From Pseudomonas sp. C1C7 (GTDB lineage Bacteria; Pseudomonadota; Gammaproteobacteria; Pseudomonadales; Pseudomonadaceae): DNA of 64,000 bases. Location of the stretch: the NCBI RefSeq assembly GCF_013359595.1, contig NZ_JABFMP010000021.1:52028-116027 (forward strand). Direction: 5' to 3'. A program made the position numbers and the translations under genes. A model generated the notes under the pieces. That model ran no database searches. It saw nothing but the letters and a program-made list of their open reading frames with translations, and was not told the origin of the DNA. Shown here in pieces: positions 33,871 to 43,300 of the stretch (positions are counted from its first letter, which is position 1; the number at the start of each line of letters is the position of its first letter).

Positions 33871-34015
33871 GGGTAAATGATGCAAAAGCGCTCTCATGAC
33901 GTATGCTTGCGCACCTTCATTGTGTGCATGCTGTTATGGCGGCTGTGCGCGGGAGACCTTCGGGTCTGCCGGGATTTTTGCCTCATTTACCCGGATTTCC
34001 AGCCTGCGTACGGCT
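33871..34015 (+). promoter_or_regulatory. Highly structured 5' leader of the DUF6124 gene (candidate regulatory RNA)
   Basis: A closing helix GGGTAAATGA (33871-33880) pairs exactly with TCATTTACCC (33983-33992) and extends by two more pairs after a mismatch. Inside are a UUCG-capped hairpin AGACC-TTCG-GGTCT (33954-33967) and GCGCAC (33909-33914), which can pair either with GTGTGC (33922-33927, one G-U) or with GTGCGC (33945-33950); these two helices exclude each other. A further short hairpin AGCC/GGCT lies at 34001-34015. A 61-codon ORF (33877-34062) runs through it and may be a leader peptide or chance. No known RNA class was recognised. Confidence 0.5.
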
Positions 34016-34076
34016 GCCACCCATTCGCCTGGAATTCGGATGGAGTAGCTAAAAGTCACTAAATGTAGGTATGACC

Positions 34077-34439
34077 ATGTTCAAAGTTACCCCCAATCCC
34101 CCAGATACAGATTCCCAAGCTTCCCACGAAGACGAGAAACTCAAGGAAGCCGCCGATCGCGCTTTCTCTCACTACTTCCAGCCCGCACCTGATAAATCAG
34201 GCAAGCGCCGAAAATTCCAGCTCTTCACCGTCTCTCCCGGTATCGATACCGAAGCCCTGTTGGCCAATGCTTCCGAAGACCTGCTGTCCATCAGCGCCAT
34301 TGCGGCGGATCTGGCGGACGATGTGGAGGGTTCGCGCCGGTCTGTGGCGTTAGCGCTTAGCCGGATGGCTGACGGGGTGCATTTGCTGGTGGAGCGGGCG
34401 CTGGATCACCAAGAGGCGGTGAATCAGGCCAAGGGTTAA
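34077..34439 (+). CDS. DUF6124 family protein
   Basis: The start at 34077 (MFKVTPNPPDTDSQ) is chosen because TAGGT lies seven bases upstream; the ATG at 34071 is too close to it. 120 residues, with the family's opening MFKVTPNPP, a variable charged middle (ADRAFSHYFQPAPDKSGKRR) and the helical core TEALLANASEDLLSISAIAA, RRSVALALSRMADGVHLLVE. DUF6124 proteins are small, soluble, multi-copy in Pseudomonas genomes and have no established function. It sits behind a structured leader and ends before a REPIN. Confidence 0.85.
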   Translation: MFKVTPNPPDTDSQASHEDEKLKEAADRAFSHYFQPAPDKSGKRRKFQLFTVSPGIDTEALLANASEDLLSISAIAADLADDVEGSRRSVALALSRMADGVHLLVERALDHQEAVNQAKG

Positions 34440-34465
34440 AAGTAATTGCATTGCCCGCCACGCCT

Positions 34466-34556
34466 GTAGGAGCTGTCGAGTGAAACGAGGCTGCGATCTT
34501 TTGATCTTGTTTTTTAAAAGCAAGATCAAAAGATCGCAGCCTTCGGCAGCTCCTAC
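34466..34556. repeat. REPIN (GGCTGCGATCTTTTGAT type)
   Basis: The left arm has the variant GTCGAGTGAAACGAGGCTGC also found at 3731, the right arm is the standard copy. It lies between the convergent DUF6124 gene and the M50/HlyD gene. Confidence 0.92.
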
Positions 34557-34594
34557 ACGGGATTGCGGGTGTATGCAGATCCATTGTGAGTTAT

Positions 34595-36691
34595 TCAAAA
34601 GCCGCTTTCGCGCATGAACACCGCCATCACGTGCGTCGCACCATCGGCCAGCAGGCTGCGCCGTTCCCCTTCGATTTTCAGGTGGCCTCGGGTTTCACGC
34701 AGGCTTGGCAGCGGCTCGTCCAGCTGGATCAGCACCTGAAACAGCGCCGCACTCGGTATCAACGAATGCTCGGCGGGAGTGGTCGTCACCGGGCCGCCGA
34801 AACGCGAAGACAGCATGCGGTGCGAGAGCTGGCTGGCGCGGGTGCTGCCGATCTGCAGGACGCGACCGCCAAGCGGGGTGGTCTGGCCGTCGGGGTAGAA
34901 GCGCACGTGATCGCCGATGGCCATGCGATGCACCTGATCCTGGGCGACATAGGCATCCACCTGCCAGCTACGTGGGTCGATCAGCATGCCCAAGGGTTCC
35001 TGACGGCCAATCCACTGACCGGGTTTCCAGTCAGGGTCGACATCCATCCAGATCCCGGCAAAAGGCGTTTGCAGATTGAGCCGGGCGATCTCCGAGCGTG
35101 CGGCGCGGGCTTCTTCGAATTGCACGTTCAGGCGCTGGCGGGTCACGGCGTCTTCGGCAAGGCCTCCCGGGTCGGCCAGCAGACCGGACAGCCGCGCTTC
35201 GTAGCTGCGGGCATTGGCTTCGCTGCTTTGCAGGCGCGAGGCGATGTCCGGTTCATCGAGCACGATCAGGGTTTCCCCGGCCGCCACCAAGCCCCCGGCG
35301 CGAATCGATTGCAGGCGGGCCGGGTAGGGCGCGTAGACCCGCAGCTGATGTTCGGCGCGGGCCACACCGACCGCATCGATCTGGCTGTGCCAGGGGATGG
35401 CCAACCCGGCCAGGATCATGGCCAGCACCGCATAAAACAGCACTTTGCGCAGGCGAGGTACGCCGGCGCGGTGTTGCCACCAGTGATTGAGTTCTCGCAC
35501 CACCGGCATGGCGATAAACCAGGACAGTTCGACCATGAACAGGATGATCCCCAACAGCTTGAAGAAGAACAGGTAGACCGCCAGCGCGATCCCCAGAAAC
35601 AGCACCAGCCGATACAGCCAGGTGATGATCGCGAACGTCACCAGCAGGCGCCGTTGCCCGGTGGGAAACGACTCCGGCCAATCCTCCCGCAAACCCAGCA
35701 GGGTACGCCGCAGGGTGACCCTGGCCAGCGCCGATGCGCGCTCGTGCAGATTGGGAAAGTCCAGCAGGTCGGAGAGGATGAAGTAACCGTCGAAACGCAT
35801 GAACGGGCTGGCGTTGAGCGCCAATGACAGCAGCCAGCTGGTGGTCGCCAGATACAGCAGGGCGTTGCGCAAAGCCCCCGGATCACACAGCGCCCAACCC
35901 AGGGTCGAGAGCCCGGCCAACGACAGTTCGGTGACGATCCCCGCCGAGGCGATCGCCAGGCGTTGCCGTGAGCGGCTGAGCTTCCAGCTTTCGCCGGTAT
36001 CGGTGTAGAGCATCGGCCACAGCACCACGAACGCGATGCCCATGTGCCCGACCCGTAGTCCCAGGCGCGTCGCCACCAGGGCATGCCCCAGCTCATGCAG
36101 GGTCTTGGCAACGATCAGCGCCAGGGCAAAGCTGAACAGGCCTTCGGTGGAAAACGATTCGACCACGGCGTGGGTGAAGGTGTCCCACTGCTGCAGGACC
36201 AGGATCACGCCCAGCAGACTCAGGCAAAACACCAAGAGCCCGGTGAGCGGGTGAAACAGCCAACCCAGTGCCTTGGCCAGGTGTTTGAGCGGTTGCTGCG
36301 GACGCAGCAGCGGGATGCGGAAAAACAGGTAATGGTGCAACCACCAGCGCCAGCTCAACCAGCTGCCTTCCTCGCCCTTGGCCTGAAGCCGCGCCAGTGC
36401 GGCAGGGCCTGCCCGCAGCAACTGGTGTTGTTCGAGGAACTGGCGGAAGTCGAGGATCTGCTCGACGTCCGGCTTGAGCGCGGTGCGTTCGCCAATCTGC
36501 TGGCTGATCTGGCGTGGCGTCTGGCCCCAACGCAGCAGGCACTCGAATTCCAGCCAGCCGATGCGGTAGAAACGATTGATGACCGTGTCCTGAATCACCC
36601 ACGCCGGTTCGCCGCTGCTGCCGTGGGCGGCTTCGCTCAGGCGCAGGTCTTCACGCAAGGGCGGCAGGGGCAGGTCGGCAGGGTCGAGCAT
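34595..36691 (-). CDS. PqqD-like / site-2 protease (M50) / HlyD fusion membrane protein
   Basis: 698 residues. Residues about 28-95 resemble a PqqD-type winged helix (FYRIGWLEFECLLRW, TPRQISQQIG, DVEQILDFRQFLEQHQLLR), a peptide-recognition fold. A multi-helix membrane core follows with zinc motif HELGH (H199-H203) in KTLHELGHALVATRL and second motif N293-x2-P296-x4-D301-G302 (ASPFMRFDGYFILSD), as in site-2 proteases. From about 440 a HlyD-like barrel and hairpin project into the periplasm (VYAPYPARLQSIRAGGLVAA, GETLIVLDEPDIASRLQSSE, GRQEPLGMLIDPRSWQVDAY). It is the last gene of the exporter operon; its ATG directly follows the previous stop. It may process or hold the giant cargo at the inner membrane; that role is inference. 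Confidence 0.87.
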   Translation of the reverse strand: MLDPADLPLPPLREDLRLSEAAHGSSGEPAWVIQDTVINRFYRIGWLEFECLLRWGQTPRQISQQIGERTALKPDVEQILDFRQFLEQHQLLRAGPAALARLQAKGEEGSWLSWRWWLHHYLFFRIPLLRPQQPLKHLAKALGWLFHPLTGLLVFCLSLLGVILVLQQWDTFTHAVVESFSTEGLFSFALALIVAKTLHELGHALVATRLGLRVGHMGIAFVVLWPMLYTDTGESWKLSRSRQRLAIASAGIVTELSLAGLSTLGWALCDPGALRNALLYLATTSWLLSLALNASPFMRFDGYFILSDLLDFPNLHERASALARVTLRRTLLGLREDWPESFPTGQRRLLVTFAIITWLYRLVLFLGIALAVYLFFFKLLGIILFMVELSWFIAMPVVRELNHWWQHRAGVPRLRKVLFYAVLAMILAGLAIPWHSQIDAVGVARAEHQLRVYAPYPARLQSIRAGGLVAAGETLIVLDEPDIASRLQSSEANARSYEARLSGLLADPGGLAEDAVTRQRLNVQFEEARAARSEIARLNLQTPFAGIWMDVDPDWKPGQWIGRQEPLGMLIDPRSWQVDAYVAQDQVHRMAIGDHVRFYPDGQTTPLGGRVLQIGSTRASQLSHRMLSSRFGGPVTTTPAEHSLIPSAALFQVLIQLDEPLPSLRETRGHLKIEGERRSLLADGATHVMAVFMRESGF

Positions 36692-38038
36692 TTACAGTCC
36701 GCTCCATGCCCGCAGCGTCGCCAGCGGTCGGCGCAGCAGGTAATAACCGAGCATCACCCGGCCGCCATACAGCTTGGCGGTGCCGTGCAGGCCCAGGCGC
36801 GCATGCTCCGGCGTACCCTCGATACTTGCCAGCAATCGATAGGCGACCACGCCCTCGTCGCTGGGGCGGGCCTGATAGCTGGTTTCGAGGATCTTGCCCT
36901 TGAGCGGCGTCAACGGGTAGGCGGTGAGGAACAGGGTGACCTCGGCGCCGGGCTCCAGGGCGATGGCATCGGCCACCGCGAGCTGGATCTGCATGGCCGG
37001 CTGGGTGGGATCGGCCACCTGCATGATCCGCTCGCCGGTCACCACCGGTTTGCCCAGCCAATCGTTGGGATCGCTGAACACCGCCACGCCACCTCGGGGC
37101 GACAGCACCTGGGTGCGCTTGAGCTGGGCCTGAACCGCGGCCAGTTCCGCCCGGCGTTGCTGCGCGCGACCTTCAAGCAAAGTCAGTTCGTTTTTGCTTT
37201 GCGGGTTGTCGAACGCCCGCTGGCTGGCGGACAGCAACTCGGCATCGGCCACCGCCACTTCCTTGCCCAAGACTTCGGCGCGGCTGCGCAGGGTGGTTTC
37301 GTCCAGGGAGAACAGCGGCGTGCCGGCTTCCACCGGTTGGTTGGGGCGGACCTTGATCTGCTCGATCACGCCGTCGATGGGCGAACTGATGATCTGCGCC
37401 TGGCGCGAGACGATTTCCGTGGGCGCCAGGGCGGTTTGCCGCACCGGCAGCAACAGCAGAGCGCCGAGTACCAACAGCCCCAGCAGTGTTTGTTTGCGGT
37501 TGGGATGCCAGCGCCTCAGGCGGCGACGGCGGGTCAGCGCCGCCCAGCAATAACCCCAGGTGTTGACCAGGCCCTTGAGGTGCTGCCACAAAACGGCTGG
37601 CGGTTCCTGATCCAGCAGTAGGATCAGCAGGCCCAGATGCTGCCCCTCACGGTCCGTAATCGGAATGCACCACAAGCCCGATGGCCACCATTCGCCCCAG
37701 CCTTCGGCGATGTCGGCCGGCGGGGGCGTGCTGTCTTGAGTCAGCCAGACCGGTTCGCCCTCCGGTACCTGGCTGGCCACCCAACGCGAGGCACGTTGCA
37801 GCCACACCAGATAGGGCGAGTCTTCACTGGGGCGCGACAGGCCGGAGACGTTCAGCAGTTCCAGCGACGACTCGCGCCGGGAAAACACCAGGGCCTGATG
37901 AAACGACAGCAGCGGATACAGATCGTTGGCCATGCTGAAGCTCAGGGCATTGAGCGAGTCGGCGGCCATCGCCTTGTCCCGCAAGGCGTCGAGCTCGAGC
38001 AGCAGGTGAGGGTGGGGCAGCGGCTCGTTCATGGTCAT
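36692..38038 (-). CDS. HlyD-type adaptor with GAF-like N-terminal domain
   Basis: 448 residues. Residues about 10-165 look like a GAF-type sensory domain (FSMANDLYPLLSFHQALVFS, WCIPITDREGQHLGLLILLL) and should be cytoplasmic, as a basic stretch (RRRRLRRWHPNRK) precedes the only membrane helix at about 185-202 (LLGLLVLGALLLLPV). The periplasmic part is HlyD: lipoyl half (IDGVIEQIKVRPNQPVEAGT, PLFSLDETTLRSRAEVLGK), coiled-coil hairpin and barrel (AVADAIALEPGAEVTLFLTA). It could sense a cytoplasmic signal and pass it to the exporter. The start overlaps the previous stop (ATGA). GAF ligand unknown. Confidence 0.82.
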   Translation of the reverse strand: MTMNEPLPHPHLLLELDALRDKAMAADSLNALSFSMANDLYPLLSFHQALVFSRRESSLELLNVSGLSRPSEDSPYLVWLQRASRWVASQVPEGEPVWLTQDSTPPPADIAEGWGEWWPSGLWCIPITDREGQHLGLLILLLDQEPPAVLWQHLKGLVNTWGYCWAALTRRRRLRRWHPNRKQTLLGLLVLGALLLLPVRQTALAPTEIVSRQAQIISSPIDGVIEQIKVRPNQPVEAGTPLFSLDETTLRSRAEVLGKEVAVADAELLSASQRAFDNPQSKNELTLLEGRAQQRRAELAAVQAQLKRTQVLSPRGGVAVFSDPNDWLGKPVVTGERIMQVADPTQPAMQIQLAVADAIALEPGAEVTLFLTAYPLTPLKGKILETSYQARPSDEGVVAYRLLASIEGTPEHARLGLHGTAKLYGGRVMLGYYLLRRPLATLRAWSGL

Positions 38039-38817
38039 GGTTGGGTACTGTTCTGCTGGACCGTGTCCTGAGTGAAGCGCGCCGTGCCGCTCATGCCGGC
38101 CATCAGGTCCGGGTATCTGTCGTCGAGTCGCGCTTCCAGCTCGACGGTTTGCGCCACCGCGTCGACCCGCGAATTGATCGCGCTGACATGCGCCGGATAC
38201 GCCTTGCCGGTCTCGTGGATACTGACCTGCAACGGCAGGCCGGGCTTGAGGGTTTTCAAAAGGTTGGACGGCACGTTCAAGCGCACCTTCAAGGCGCCGT
38301 CGCTGACCAGGTCGAACAGTGGCGTACCGGCCGTGACGGTCTGAAACGGTTTGACGTAGACCTTGGCAATGCGCCCGGAAAACGGCGCCAGCACCTGGCA
38401 GTAACCGCTCTGGGCCAGCCCCATGGCCCGGGCGCCGTCGGCTTTCTGTACTTCGGTGTTGGCCATGGACACTTCGATATCGCCCACTGCATTGAGCTGG
38501 CGCAGCTGTTTCTTCGCCTCCAGGTTCTGTTTGGCCATGGTCAGTTCAGCGGCCGCCACCTTGCTGCGGGCATCGGCTTCATTGCAGTTGAAACGGGCCA
38601 GCACCTCGGATTTTTTCACCTGTTCGCCGAACCCGGTCTTGAGCTCCCCGAGGGTGCCGCTCATCTGGCTCGACAGGGTGGTTTCAAGTTCCGCGGCCAG
38701 CAACACCCGGATGGCACTGGCGCTTTCAAGCGACGGCGTGTCTTCGGCCTGGACAGGCAGGATCAGACAGTTAAACAACAGGGTACCGGTCAGGACTTCA
38801 AGGGCGGTTTTGCGCAT
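38035..38817 (-). CDS. Periplasmic adaptor (RND/HlyD-type membrane fusion protein)
   Basis: The start at 38817 (MRKTALEVLTGTLLFNCLIL) has AAGGAA upstream. 260 residues: signal peptide to about 25, lipoyl half-motif (LSSQMSGTLGELKTGFGEQV), short helical hairpin (ARSKVAAAELTMAKQNLEAK), then VLAPFSGRIAKVYVKPFQTV and barrel (GALKVRLNVPSNLLKTLKPG). It is smaller than usual RND adaptors (about 350-400 residues). It overlaps TolC by 20 bases and the GAF/HlyD gene by four. It likely bridges the inner-membrane parts to the TolC-like channel. Confidence 0.85.
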   Translation of the reverse strand: MRKTALEVLTGTLLFNCLILPVQAEDTPSLESASAIRVLLAAELETTLSSQMSGTLGELKTGFGEQVKKSEVLARFNCNEADARSKVAAAELTMAKQNLEAKKQLRQLNAVGDIEVSMANTEVQKADGARAMGLAQSGYCQVLAPFSGRIAKVYVKPFQTVTAGTPLFDLVSDGALKVRLNVPSNLLKTLKPGLPLQVSIHETGKAYPAHVSAINSRVDAVAQTVELEARLDDRYPDLMAGMSGTARFTQDTVQQNSTQP

Positions 38818-40333
38818 TCGGCGTTCCTTGCTGAGTGATGAGCAGGCGCTGTTGTTCCTGTTCATTCAATGTGCGCTGGATTTCCCGGGACAGGGTCTTG
38901 ATGTCGTGTTTCTCGATTTGATCCGGCAGCACATCCAGCCCTATGGAGTTGTACAACCGCCCCCAGGCGGCCTGGGCACTGGAGAACGCCGCTTCGCGCT
39001 GATAACGCGAGAGCAGGTAGCGACCTTCGGAGCGAATCACCTCCAGCTCCGAGCCCAGAGCGCCGGTTTTCGCGGCCTGGGCGTAATCGAGCAGGCTGCG
39101 ATCCACGCGCAGGCTTTCCTCGGTGAATTCCACTTCCTGACGCGCCAGTTGGTAACGCAGGGTGCCGACCCGTACCTGGGTTAGGATCGCCATGGACAAT
39201 GCCACCCGTCGGGTATCGTCGGTCTCGCTCTGGGACTGTTGCGCCGCATTGAGTGACGGCAATTGCAGCAGGCGCAGCAGGTTCATCGACACCTGTACCC
39301 CGGTGTTCATCCAGTCGCTGTTGTAGAGGTATTTGTTGGAGTCGTAGCGATAGCCGAAGTCCACGCTGACGTTGGGCCACAGTTGCGCCTTGGCGATGTC
39401 CAGGTCCTTCTGATTGACCCGCTTGCGGTACCACTCTTCCATGATTTCCGGACGGTGCTCCAGGGACAGCTGTTCAAGCTGGGCCATGCTCTGGCGTACT
39501 TCCGGCAGCGGTGGGTCGGCGGTGTCGGCGAGGACCATCTTCGAGCCCGGCGGCAGCGACATCAGCGCCGCAAGTTCGGCCTGGGCGAATTCCAGGTCCT
39601 GGCGACGCACGGTCAGCAGGTAGATGGAGTCCAGCAGCGCCCGCTGGTAGGCGAGGATTTCCTGGCGGGGCAGCAGACCGCGTTGCTCGGCTTCCCGCGC
39701 CGAGGTCAGGGCGGTGTGGGTGCGCATCAGCAGCTTGTCGACTTCCGGCATCAGTCGCTGTGCGCCAAGGGCACGCCAATAGGCGTTGCGCACATCCTGC
39801 AGGACGTTCTGCGCGACTTTGCGGCGGCGTTCCTCGGCCATCAGGATCTGGTCGGATTTCTGCTGGGTGCGGTAATAGGCCACGCCAAAGTCCAGCAGGC
39901 TCCAGCTCAAGCCCAGTCCATAGAGTTGGCGATAGCGCTCTTCGGAGGTCGACGGACGCAAGCTGACCTGGCGGTCCTCGATGCCAATGGAGGTACCACC
40001 GGAATCGTTGTTTCGCCCGGCATAACCGGCCGATGCCACCAGCCGCGGCAGCATTTCATGGCTGGACACATCGCGCAGGTCCGACGCCAGCGCGCTTTCC
40101 ATGAGTTTTAGGCGGTAGTCGAGGTTGTATTTCAACGCCCGGGCGGCGGCGTCATAAAAGGTCAGCGGCGTGGTGACCGGTTCCTGCTCGGAATACATGC
40201 GCGACTGGTCGGCGAGGATCCGCTGTCGGTTTTCCTCGTCAGTGGAGGGTTTGGGCTCCAGTGACGAGCAGGCGCTGAGCAAAACAGCGGAGGCGAGGGC
40301 TGTACTGATAAACCTGGTCGCATGTTTCTGCAT
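38798..40333 (-). CDS. TolC-family outer membrane channel lipoprotein
   Basis: The start at 40333 (MQKHATRFISTALAS) has AAGGA upstream. 511 residues with a lipobox near residue 22 (AVLLSACSS) and two outer-membrane efflux-protein repeats: PLTFYDAAARALKYNLDYRL, ALGAQRLMPEVDKLLMRTHT and RHRPEI-type SLEHRPEIMEEWYRKRVNQK, AQLWPNVSVDFGYRYDSNKY. It should form the outer-membrane and periplasmic tunnel of the exporter. It lies 42 bases after the giant gene and overlaps the next adaptor gene, so these form one operon. Confidence 0.9.
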   Translation of the reverse strand: MQKHATRFISTALASAVLLSACSSLEPKPSTDEENRQRILADQSRMYSEQEPVTTPLTFYDAAARALKYNLDYRLKLMESALASDLRDVSSHEMLPRLVASAGYAGRNNDSGGTSIGIEDRQVSLRPSTSEERYRQLYGLGLSWSLLDFGVAYYRTQQKSDQILMAEERRRKVAQNVLQDVRNAYWRALGAQRLMPEVDKLLMRTHTALTSAREAEQRGLLPRQEILAYQRALLDSIYLLTVRRQDLEFAQAELAALMSLPPGSKMVLADTADPPLPEVRQSMAQLEQLSLEHRPEIMEEWYRKRVNQKDLDIAKAQLWPNVSVDFGYRYDSNKYLYNSDWMNTGVQVSMNLLRLLQLPSLNAAQQSQSETDDTRRVALSMAILTQVRVGTLRYQLARQEVEFTEESLRVDRSLLDYAQAAKTGALGSELEVIRSEGRYLLSRYQREAAFSSAQAAWGRLYNSIGLDVLPDQIEKHDIKTLSREIQRTLNEQEQQRLLITQQGTPNAQNRP

Positions 40334-40375
40334 GTTCAATCCTTGTGTATTGAGTACTCAGGCTGTTCGGTCAGA

Positions 40376-43300
40376 TCAATTTCCACGGCTGTTCGGGTGC
40401 AGGCGCTGGTTGGCGTTGCGTAACTGGGCACTGAAACCCCGAGGTGCCGGACGTGGTTCGTGATTGGGTTCAGGCTGGGCCGGAGCGTGGGTCATGTCTG
40501 CCGCGCTGGTGGCAAACAGCGACGGATCACTCAACAGACCGTCGGCGGTCAGGCTGGTACGGCCCTGGCGGCCGAGAATCCACAGCATGTCCAGATCACT
40601 TTCGCGCCGGCTATCGCGCACCGCATCGGCGACGAATTGCCCGGGCACCAAGCCCAGGGCGTTGCCCAGTGAATCGCTGGTCAATTCCCCCACGGACGCC
40701 AGGCGCAAATTGCTGCCATCGGCGCCCCAGGTCGACAACTCGTTGACCCGCGCGGCGCGCTCGACCACCGGCGTCACGAAGATCGCCGGCTGCGGGTCGG
40801 GCAACAGCAGATTGCGGTTCTGGCCGTCTGGATCGCGGGAGAAGAAATGGTCCTCGGCAGGTGCGGGAATGAACGGCGTGGCGATATCCAGGTTGATCAC
40901 CAGCTCGGCCTGGTCGCTGGCGCCGTTGAGGTCATTGATGGTGTAGGTGAAGACATCCTGCAGCACGAGGCCCAGACCTGCAGCGGCCAGTACCTGCGGA
41001 TTGCTCTGGTCGATGGTGTAGGTGAAGCTGCCATCGGCGTTGAGCACCAGGGTGCCGTACAGCCCGATGATTGGCTGGCCGATGACGCCAGCCGTGCCGG
41101 TACCGGCTTCGGCACCGGTGCGCACCGCCACCACTTGCAGCGGGTCGTTGGCATCCACGTCGCCATCGTTGGGCAACACATTGCCGGTGGCTTGCGGCGC
41201 GGGCACCTGATCGCTGGCGGTGACGCTGTCGTTCTGCGCCACCGGGGCATCGTTGGCGCCCTGGATCACTACCGTCAAACGGGCATCGGAGGTGGCACCT
41301 GCGGTGTCGGCCATGCGGTAGGTGAAGGTTTCGCTGAGGGTGTCACCGGCCGTGCGCAAGGCCTGGACGGTGGGGTTGCTGTTGTCGATCAGGTAGGTGT
41401 AGCTGCCGTCGGCATTGAGGATCAACTGGCCGTAACGCCCGGTCACGACCTGTCCGGCGGTGCCGGCCTGGCCCGTTTCGCTGGTGACCCCCAGTACCTG
41501 TTTGGTTTCGCCGTTGGCCGCGCTGTCGACGTCCGTGTCGTTTAGCAGCACATTGCCGGTGCCGTTTCTGCCCGGCGTGCCGTTGGCAACGCCGCCGGCT
41601 TCAACGGCGATGGAGGCTTCGTCCTGGGCAACCGGCGTATCGTTGCGACCGTCAATGGTGATCCGCAGCTCCGCCTGGCTGGCGGCGCCGAAGATGTCGA
41701 CCACGGTGTAGGTGAATACTTCATTCAGGGTCTGGCCGCTCTGGCGCAGGGCCTGCACCACGGCGAGGTTGTTATCGAGGGTGTAGGTGTAGCTGCCGTC
41801 GGCATTGATCAACAGGTCGCCATACAACCCGCGCAGTGCCGTGCCCAGGGTGCCGACGGTGCCGATGTCCGTCACGGTGCCGGTGTGGATGCCGATCAGG
41901 TGCAGGGCGTCGCTCTCGTTGTCGCGGTCGTTGTCGAGCACGTTACCCGTCGGGTCGATACCTGGCTGGCTGTTGTTGACCCCGCCGGCCTCGACGGCAG
42001 TGGCGGTGTCGGTCGCGGGAATCGGCGCGGTGTTGCGGCCGCGGATGATGATGTGGATTTGCGCCAGGTCGTTTTGCCCGCCACGGTCGGTCACCTGATA
42101 GGTGAAGCGTTCATTGAGAAACTGGAGCGGTCCCAGGGCCAGCACTGTCGGGTTGTTCGAGTCCAGGTTGTAGGTGTAGTTGCCGTCGGCGCCGATGATC
42201 AATTGCCCGAACTGGCCGTTGATCAGCGTGCCATTGGTGTTGTCGGTGCCCGCTGTCACCCCGCTGAGCGCACCGCCTGCCGCTTCGGTGCCGAAACGGA
42301 TACCGGTGACCTGCAGGCTGTCGCCCTGATCGACATCGGTGTCGTTGGGCAGCACATTACGGGTCGGGTTGACGCCGTTGCCGGAACCGTCGTCGGCGAC
42401 CGCCACGGCCACATCGTCGGTTGCAACGGGGGCATCCCAGGCGCCGTCGATGCGAATGCTCAACTGGGCAACGTCGGTAGCGCCCACGGTGTCACGCATC
42501 CGGTAGGTGAAGGTTTCCACCAGTGAGTCGCCGACCTTCAAGGCCTGTACCGCAGCCAGCGTGTTATTGACCACGTAGCTGTAAGTGCCGTTGGCATTGA
42601 TGGTCAGGGTGCCGTACAGGCCGGTGAGGGTTTGCGTGACGCCGACCGTGTTGAAGGTGCCGCCCGCCGCTTCCGTGCCGGTGCGAATGTCGGTGACGAT
42701 CTTGCTGTCGCTGGCATCGACGTCGGTGTCGTTGGTCAGCACGTTGCCGGAAGGGTTGAGCCCCGGCGTGCCGTTGAACGTTCCGCCGGCTTCGATGGCG
42801 ACCGTGCTGTCGTCGACGGCCACGGGGTTGTCGTTGGCGCCACGGATGGTGATGGTCAGGGTCGCGGTACTGGTGGCGCCGGCAAGGTCGCGGATCTGGT
42901 AGGTGAAGGTTTCCGTCAGGGTGTCGGCATTGGTGCGCAGGGACTGTACCTGCAGGTTGTTGTTATCGACCACGTAGGTGTAGTTGCCGTCGGCGCCAAG
43001 GGTCAGGGTGCCGAAAGCACCGGCAAAGCCGCTGCCGATGACGCCCACCGATGCACCCTGGCTGACCCTGATGACGCTCAGGACTTCGCCATTGCCGTCG
43101 ACATCGCTGTCGTTGGCCAGCACGTTGCCGCTGGGGTTGACGCCCGGTGTGGCGTTGTTCAGACCGCCGGCCTCGACGGCCGTATTGACGTCGTTCTGTG
43201 CGACTGGTGTGTCGTTGCGGCCTTCGATGGTGATGTTCAAGGTGGCAATGTCGGTGGCGCCGGCGGCGTCGATCACCGTGTAGTTGAACGCGTCGGCCAG

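Noticed and set aside
33877..34062. 61-codon ORF ahead of the DUF6124 gene as an independent protein
   Set aside because: It overlaps base-paired RNA structure, has no signal, no family and an odd Cys/Trp-rich composition; kept only as a possible leader peptide.
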